The notes beneath the pieces are model-generated. The model was not told the origin of the DNA, did no database searches, and worked only from the letters and a program-made list of their open reading frames with translations. The position numbers were made by a program, and so were the translations under genes. From contig JANXXG010000016.1 of assembly GCA_025350745.1 (NCBI GenBank), positions 1 through 8,763 on the forward strand: a DNA stretch of 8,763 nt, in the 5' to 3' direction. Source of the stretch: Chloroflexota bacterium (GTDB lineage Bacteria; Chloroflexota; Limnocylindria; P2-11E). Position 1 is the stretch's first letter. Each line of letters starts with the position of its first letter. Positions 5,119-8,763 of this stretch are shown here, in pieces.

Positions 5119-6744
5119 ATGGAGCACTCTTCGGTCATGCCGCCGCAGCCTGCGACCGATCGGGAGCTCTTCTGGGCCGACGCGGTCGCCGCGTCGCTGC
5201 CGCAGGACGTTCCGCACGTCATCCGCGACTCGAAGACGCCATCGGGCCCCGTGCCCATCTCGAGCCTCCGCGGGCCGGTGATCACGGACGCGCTGTACCG
5301 CGCGTTCCGCGCACATGGACTGAACGTCCGCTATGTCTTCACCATCGACGACTACGACCCGATGGACTCGCAGTCGATGCGCCAGCAGGCCGGTATGGCC
5401 GACCACATGGGGAAGCCGTTCTTCAAGATCCCGTCGCCTGATCCCGCGGCCGCGAGTGACTTCGCCCGCTATCACGCGCAGCGATTCCTCTCGACGTTCG
5501 AGCGCGTCGGCGTGCGACCGGGAGAGATCCACTGGCTACGCGATCTCTACCAGTCCGGGAAGCTCGACCAAGAGATCGACCTCGTGCTCCGGCACGCGGA
5601 CGATGTGCGCCGGGTCTACGCCGAGGTCTCGAACGTCCAGAAGGATCCCGGCTGGCTGCCGATCTGGATCATCTGCGAGAGCTGCGGAAGGATCGGCACG
5701 ACGCACGCCACGGACTTCGACGGGACGACCGTGGCCTATCAATGCCGCGCGGATTACGTGACGTGGGCCGAAGGCTGCGGACACGTTGGGCGCGTGTCGC
5801 CGTTCGCGGGCAACGGAAAGCTCCCGTGGAACCTTCAGTGGTGCGCGATGTGGGACTTCTTCGACGTGACCTACGAGGAGGGCGGCAAGGACCTCCTCAC
5901 GGCCGGCGGGTCGCGGGACCGGGCCAACGAGATCTACCGCGCAGTGTGGAAGCGCGAGCCGCCGGCCGGCCTGCAGCATGAGTTCCTCACGATCGGCGGC
6001 AAGAAGATGGCGACGTCGAAGGGGATCGGCGCGTCCGCGGTCGAGCTCGTCGAGCTCTATCCCGGTGAGCTCGTCCGATTCCTCATGCTGCGGACGCATC
6101 CGAAGCGCGCCGTCGAGTTCGACCCCGCGGGCAACACCCTCCCGCGCCTCTACGACGAGTACGACCGCTGCGCCGCCGCGTTCCTCGAGGATCCCCGAAG
6201 CGATCTCGGCATCGTGTGGCGGCTGTCGCAGGTGATCGAGGACGCGCCACCCGTCGTGTTCCGGGTGCGCTTCGGCACGGTCGCCGACTGGCTGCAGATC
6301 CCGAGCATCGAGCCCCATGCCGAAGCAACGAAGCGCAAGGGGTCGGCGCTCACCGACGTCGAGCTCCGCGATCTCGATGCCCGCATCGCGCTGGCCCGCG
6401 TGTGGCTTGAGCGATGGGCGCCGGAGGAGGCCCGCTTCGCCGTCGCCGACACGCTGCCACCGGCCGCCGCGGGCCTCTCGGCGGAGCAGCGCGATTTCCT
6501 CAGCCGGGCCGGCGCGGAGGTCGGTCGCATAACGGAACCCGAGCAGATGCAGGAGCGCCTCTACGAGATCGCCAAGGAGGTCGGCCTCACGACACCCGAG
6601 GGCAAAGTCAGCAAGGCCGCCTTCGAGGCCGTGTACCTCACGTTCATCGGCAAGCCGAACGGGCCACGCGCAGCGTGGCTGCTCGCGACGCTCGACCCGT
6701 CCTTCGTGAGGACCCGTCTGGAAGAGGCCACGCGCACGAAATGA
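5119..6744 (+). CDS. lysS: Class I (archaeal-type) lysyl-tRNA synthetase with degenerate HIGH motif
   Basis: 541 residues, close to the class I LysRS norm, which charges tRNA-Lys with lysine. Family hallmarks in order: KTPSG...SLRG near residues 39-52, IDDYDPMD, DHMGKPFFKIPSPDP, a zinc-ribbon insert with C186, C189, C209 and C220 followed by GHVG, GNGKLPWNLQW, then GGKDLLTAGGS. The KMSKS-equivalent is KMATSKG (6004-6024), followed by the C-terminal helical anticodon-binding region ending in FIGKPNGPRAAWLLATLDP. Oddities: the HIGH-equivalent site reads P46-I-S-S (5254-5265) where relatives have His and Gly, and GKDH appears as GKDL (L259). The rest is well conserved, so it may still work, have changed role, or be backed up by another LysRS. 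ATG 5119 has no ribosome site; ATG 5137 with GGAG at 5121-5124 is an alternative start. It overlaps the next gene by ATGA. Confidence 0.9.
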   Translation: MEHSSVMPPQPATDRELFWADAVAASLPQDVPHVIRDSKTPSGPVPISSLRGPVITDALYRAFRAHGLNVRYVFTIDDYDPMDSQSMRQQAGMADHMGKPFFKIPSPDPAAASDFARYHAQRFLSTFERVGVRPGEIHWLRDLYQSGKLDQEIDLVLRHADDVRRVYAEVSNVQKDPGWLPIWIICESCGRIGTTHATDFDGTTVAYQCRADYVTWAEGCGHVGRVSPFAGNGKLPWNLQWCAMWDFFDVTYEEGGKDLLTAGGSRDRANEIYRAVWKREPPAGLQHEFLTIGGKKMATSKGIGASAVELVELYPGELVRFLMLRTHPKRAVEFDPAGNTLPRLYDEYDRCAAAFLEDPRSDLGIVWRLSQVIEDAPPVVFRVRFGTVADWLQIPSIEPHAEATKRKGSALTDVELRDLDARIALARVWLERWAPEEARFAVADTLPPAAAGLSAEQRDFLSRAGAEVGRITEPEQMQERLYEIAKEVGLTTPEGKVSKAAFEAVYLTFIGKPNGPRAAWLLATLDPSFVRTRLEEATRTK

Positions 6745-8420
6745 AGGGCAAGCTCGCGGTCGCGATCATCTGGCACATGCATCAGCCGTACTACAAGCAT
6801 CCCCAGACGAGCGAGTTCGTCCTGCCCTGGGTCCGGCTGCATGCGTCCAAGGACTACCTCCACATGGCCCGCCTGCTGAACGAGTTCCCGCAGGTGAAGG
6901 TGAGCTTCACCATGGTCCCGTCGCTCCGCGATCAGCTGGATGACTACGCGCGCGGCGCTGACGACGAAGACACGCGGGTGACGATGCGCACCGTGGAGGG
7001 CACGCTCTCGCCGGAGGAGAAGGATCACATGCTCGCGCGGTTCTTCTCCATCCATCACGGCAATGTCATCGCGCAACACGACGAGTACCGCAGGCTGCTG
7101 CAGCTCGCGCTCGCGACGAGGGGCCGGCCCGAGCTGCTGTCCGACGACTACTTCGTCGACCTCGCTCTCTGGTTCAACCTGGCGTGGATCGATCCGGACG
7201 ATATCGCCGGCGACGAGCGGCTACGAGACCTGCGTGATCGCGCGAGGCGGTTCACGCGCGAGGACGTGCATTACGTGATCGGTCGCCAGCGATTCATGGC
7301 GTCCGGCGCGCCCCATCTCTATCGCAGCCTCGAGCGCGATGGCCGTATCGAGATCCTCACGACGCCCTACTACCACCCGATCCTGCCCTTGGTCATCGAC
7401 AACCTCTCGGCGCGGCGCACCGATCCGGATGCCCTCATGCCGGATCCACCGTTCGCCTATCCCGATGACGCCCTCTATCAGCTCGAAGAGGCGGTGGTCT
7501 CGCACGTCCGCGGGTTCGGCGTGAAGCCGCGCGGAGTGTGGCCGTCCGAAGGCGCGGTCTCGCCCGAGACCGCCGACGCGATCGCGAAGGCGCGTCTTGA
7601 GTGGTTCGCCTCGGATGAGGGGGTCCTCGGCCGATCGGCGGGTCTGACGTTCGAGCGCGATCCCATCGGCGCGCTGGTCCACCCGGAGCTCCTGTACCGA
7701 CCCTACCGCCTGCCGAACGGCGTGACCGTCCTCTTCCGTGACCGCGAGATCTCCGATCGCATCGGGTTCACCTACGGATCGATGAGCCCGAACGACGCGG
7801 TCGGCGACCTCATCTGGAAGCTCGAGGCCGCTCGCGACCGCCTGCCCGACGACGGCGGGCCATACATCGCCTCGATCATCCTTGACGGCGAGAACGCCTG
7901 GGAGTCGTACCCGAACAACGGGAACGACTTCCTGCGAACGCTGTACGGAACGCTCGCCGCCGATGAGCGATTCGAGACCGTGCGGGTGTCGGACTTCCTC
8001 GACGAGCATCCCGCGCAGATCACGCTCTCGTCGCTCCACACCGGCTCGTGGATCGACGCGGATCTTCGCGTCTGGTCCGGCGAGCCGGCCCACCAGCGCG
8101 CGTGGCAGATGCTCGAGCGCACCCGGCGCTTCGCGCAGGAGCAGTGGGGCTCGCTCCGCGAGATGCCTCCGAGCGTCCGCCAGCCGCTCATGGTGGCGGA
8201 AGGAAGCGATTGGTTCTGGTGGTACTCGAGCCGCAACTCGAGTCCCGAGGATCGCGTGTTCGACGAGCTGTTCCGGGCGAACTGCGAGGTGATCTGGTGG
8301 TATGCCGGCGCCGAGCCGCCGGACGAGCTGAAGCAGCCTCTGCTCGATCCATCGCGCCTGGCCGCCGCCGCCGGGCACGGCGGCGCGATGCTCCCCGGGA
8401 CCCGAGAGGGCTATGGCTGA
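6741..8420 (+). CDS. Glycoside hydrolase family 57 protein (alpha-amylase/glucanotransferase type)
   Basis: 559 residues. GH57 enzymes act on alpha-glucans (amylase, 4-alpha-glucanotransferase, branching or amylopullulanase activities) with retention. The N-terminus, residues 5-18, contains the family motif WHMHQPYY. The likely nucleophile is E270 in GVWPSEG (7548-7550) and the likely acid/base is D382 in LDGENAWE (7884-7886). TPYYHPILPL (7362-7391) is the characteristic central strand. The C-terminal part (HTGSWID...VWSGEPAHQRAW, then EGSDWFWWYSS and VFDELFR) is the helical domain seen in amylopullulanase-like GH57 proteins. No signal peptide is seen, so it is probably cytoplasmic and may act on stored glycogen; the exact substrate is not readable. 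ATG 6741 overlaps the lysS stop (ATGA). The open frame extends further upstream, but only inside lysS. It overlaps the methyltransferase by 8 nt. Confidence 0.92.
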   Translation: MKGKLAVAIIWHMHQPYYKHPQTSEFVLPWVRLHASKDYLHMARLLNEFPQVKVSFTMVPSLRDQLDDYARGADDEDTRVTMRTVEGTLSPEEKDHMLARFFSIHHGNVIAQHDEYRRLLQLALATRGRPELLSDDYFVDLALWFNLAWIDPDDIAGDERLRDLRDRARRFTREDVHYVIGRQRFMASGAPHLYRSLERDGRIEILTTPYYHPILPLVIDNLSARRTDPDALMPDPPFAYPDDALYQLEEAVVSHVRGFGVKPRGVWPSEGAVSPETADAIAKARLEWFASDEGVLGRSAGLTFERDPIGALVHPELLYRPYRLPNGVTVLFRDREISDRIGFTYGSMSPNDAVGDLIWKLEAARDRLPDDGGPYIASIILDGENAWESYPNNGNDFLRTLYGTLAADERFETVRVSDFLDEHPAQITLSSLHTGSWIDADLRVWSGEPAHQRAWQMLERTRRFAQEQWGSLREMPPSVRQPLMVAEGSDWFWWYSSRNSSPEDRVFDELFRANCEVIWWYAGAEPPDELKQPLLDPSRLAAAAGHGGAMLPGTREGYG

Positions 8421-8760
8421 GCCCATTGAGCCCAACAGCGGGGACATCGGCCGCGTCGGCTGCCCCAGCACGGTGCGGCCCGTCGACGACATCGAGCTGC
8501 GGCGGTTGCGCGCGGACCGCTTCTTTCGCGACAAGGACGTCCTCGACATCGGTACCGGGACCGGCCGGCTGGCGCTGCTCATCGCTCCGCTCGCGCGGTC
8601 GGTCCTCGGCCTCGACCCCGATCCACAGGGGATCCGCGAGGCCCGATCCGAAGCGCGCCGGCGCGGTGTGCAGAACGTCCGGTTCGTAGTCTCGACGGCG
8701 CAGGACCTCGGCGTCGGGCGCGAGCGCTACGACACCGCGCTGTTCTCGTGGTCTCTCTGA
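8413..8760 (+). CDS. Class I SAM-dependent methyltransferase, apparently truncated
   Basis: 115 residues before a TGA at 8758-8760, three bases from the window end. The Rossmann core is clear. Motif I is VLDIGTGTG with D45, and the strand-2 acidic residue is D68 in VLGLDPDP, binding the SAM ribose. NVRFVVSTAQDL matches motif III, and YDTALFSWSL is a motif IV strand. Class I methyltransferases normally continue for another 80 residues or more (helix D to strand 7, including the LxPGG motif), so the stop removes the second half of the domain. It may be a nonsense or frameshift mutation, a sequencing error near a contig end, or, much less likely, recoding. The ATG overlaps the GH57 stop by 8 nt, and GAGAGG (8404-8409) lies just upstream. 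The methyl acceptor is unknown. Confidence 0.75.
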   Translation: MAEPIEPNSGDIGRVGCPSTVRPVDDIELRRLRADRFFRDKDVLDIGTGTGRLALLIAPLARSVLGLDPDPQGIREARSEARRRGVQNVRFVVSTAQDLGVGRERYDTALFSWSL

Positions 8761-8763
8761 TGC

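Noticed and set aside
6414..6740. N-terminal extension of the GH57 protein
   Set aside because: It is out-of-frame translation of lysS. GH57 homology begins at MKGKLAVAIIWHMHQP, matching the ATGA start at 6741.
8363..8385. GC-only hairpin near the 3' end of the GH57 gene
   Set aside because: The 8-bp stem is made of GCC/CGG repeats encoding Ala and Gly codons and has no T-tract. It is explained by low-complexity coding sequence.
7221..8582. Long minus-strand open frame of 453 codons opposite the GH57 gene
   Set aside because: It is antisense to clear GH57 motifs and spans the GH57/methyltransferase junction. No family features; a GC-bias shadow.
1..8763. Defence system, CRISPR, phage or transposon content
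   Set aside because: Every stretch is accounted for by housekeeping or metabolic genes. No repeat-spacer pattern, integrase, transposase or toxin-antitoxin pair was seen.

Overview
The window is gene-dense, high-GC bacterial DNA with almost no intergenic space. It holds eight protein genes. Seven are read rightwards and one (mutY) leftwards. No tRNA, rRNA, CRISPR array, insertion sequence or phage gene was seen. The organism is probably a high-GC, uncultured-type bacterium. A class I (archaeal-type) lysyl-tRNA synthetase, a short MutY whose C-terminus resembles actinobacterial MutY, and a GH57 glycosidase would suit Chloroflexota or a lineage near Actinobacteria. This placement is low-confidence inference.

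Region 1 (1-3636) is a tight rightward cluster. It starts with the 3' part of a class B penicillin-binding protein (transpeptidase), followed by two M16-family zinc-protease subunits. The first M16 protein carries the complete zinc site (HxxEH plus a distal Glu) but lacks the C-terminal Arg/Tyr pair. The second has lost the zinc site but keeps Arg/Tyr. They overlap by ATGA and probably form one heterodimeric peptidase with its functions split between the chains.

Region 2 (3633-4646) holds mutY on the minus strand, tail-to-tail with the second M16 gene; their stop codons overlap. Inside mutY, between the iron-sulfur cluster domain and the C-terminal helical domain, lies a palindrome of about 90-110 nt. 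It is in frame and adds about 30 residues to the protein. This is the most unusual feature of the window and resembles, in principle, the palindromic elements that invade Rickettsia genes. The 93-nt divergent gap between mutY and greA contains a rightward intrinsic terminator (GC-rich hairpin plus T7) in front of greA, so a greA leader attenuator is possible.

Region 3 (4647-8763) is a probable operon: greA, class I lysS, a GH57 glycosidase, then a class I SAM methyltransferase. Gaps are 4 nt or are replaced by overlaps. The LysRS is well conserved overall, but its HIGH signature reads PISS. The methyltransferase frame meets a TGA right after motif IV, at the very end of the window, so it looks truncated. 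The four products have no obvious single pathway: transcription elongation, translation, alpha-glucan metabolism and an unassigned methylation.
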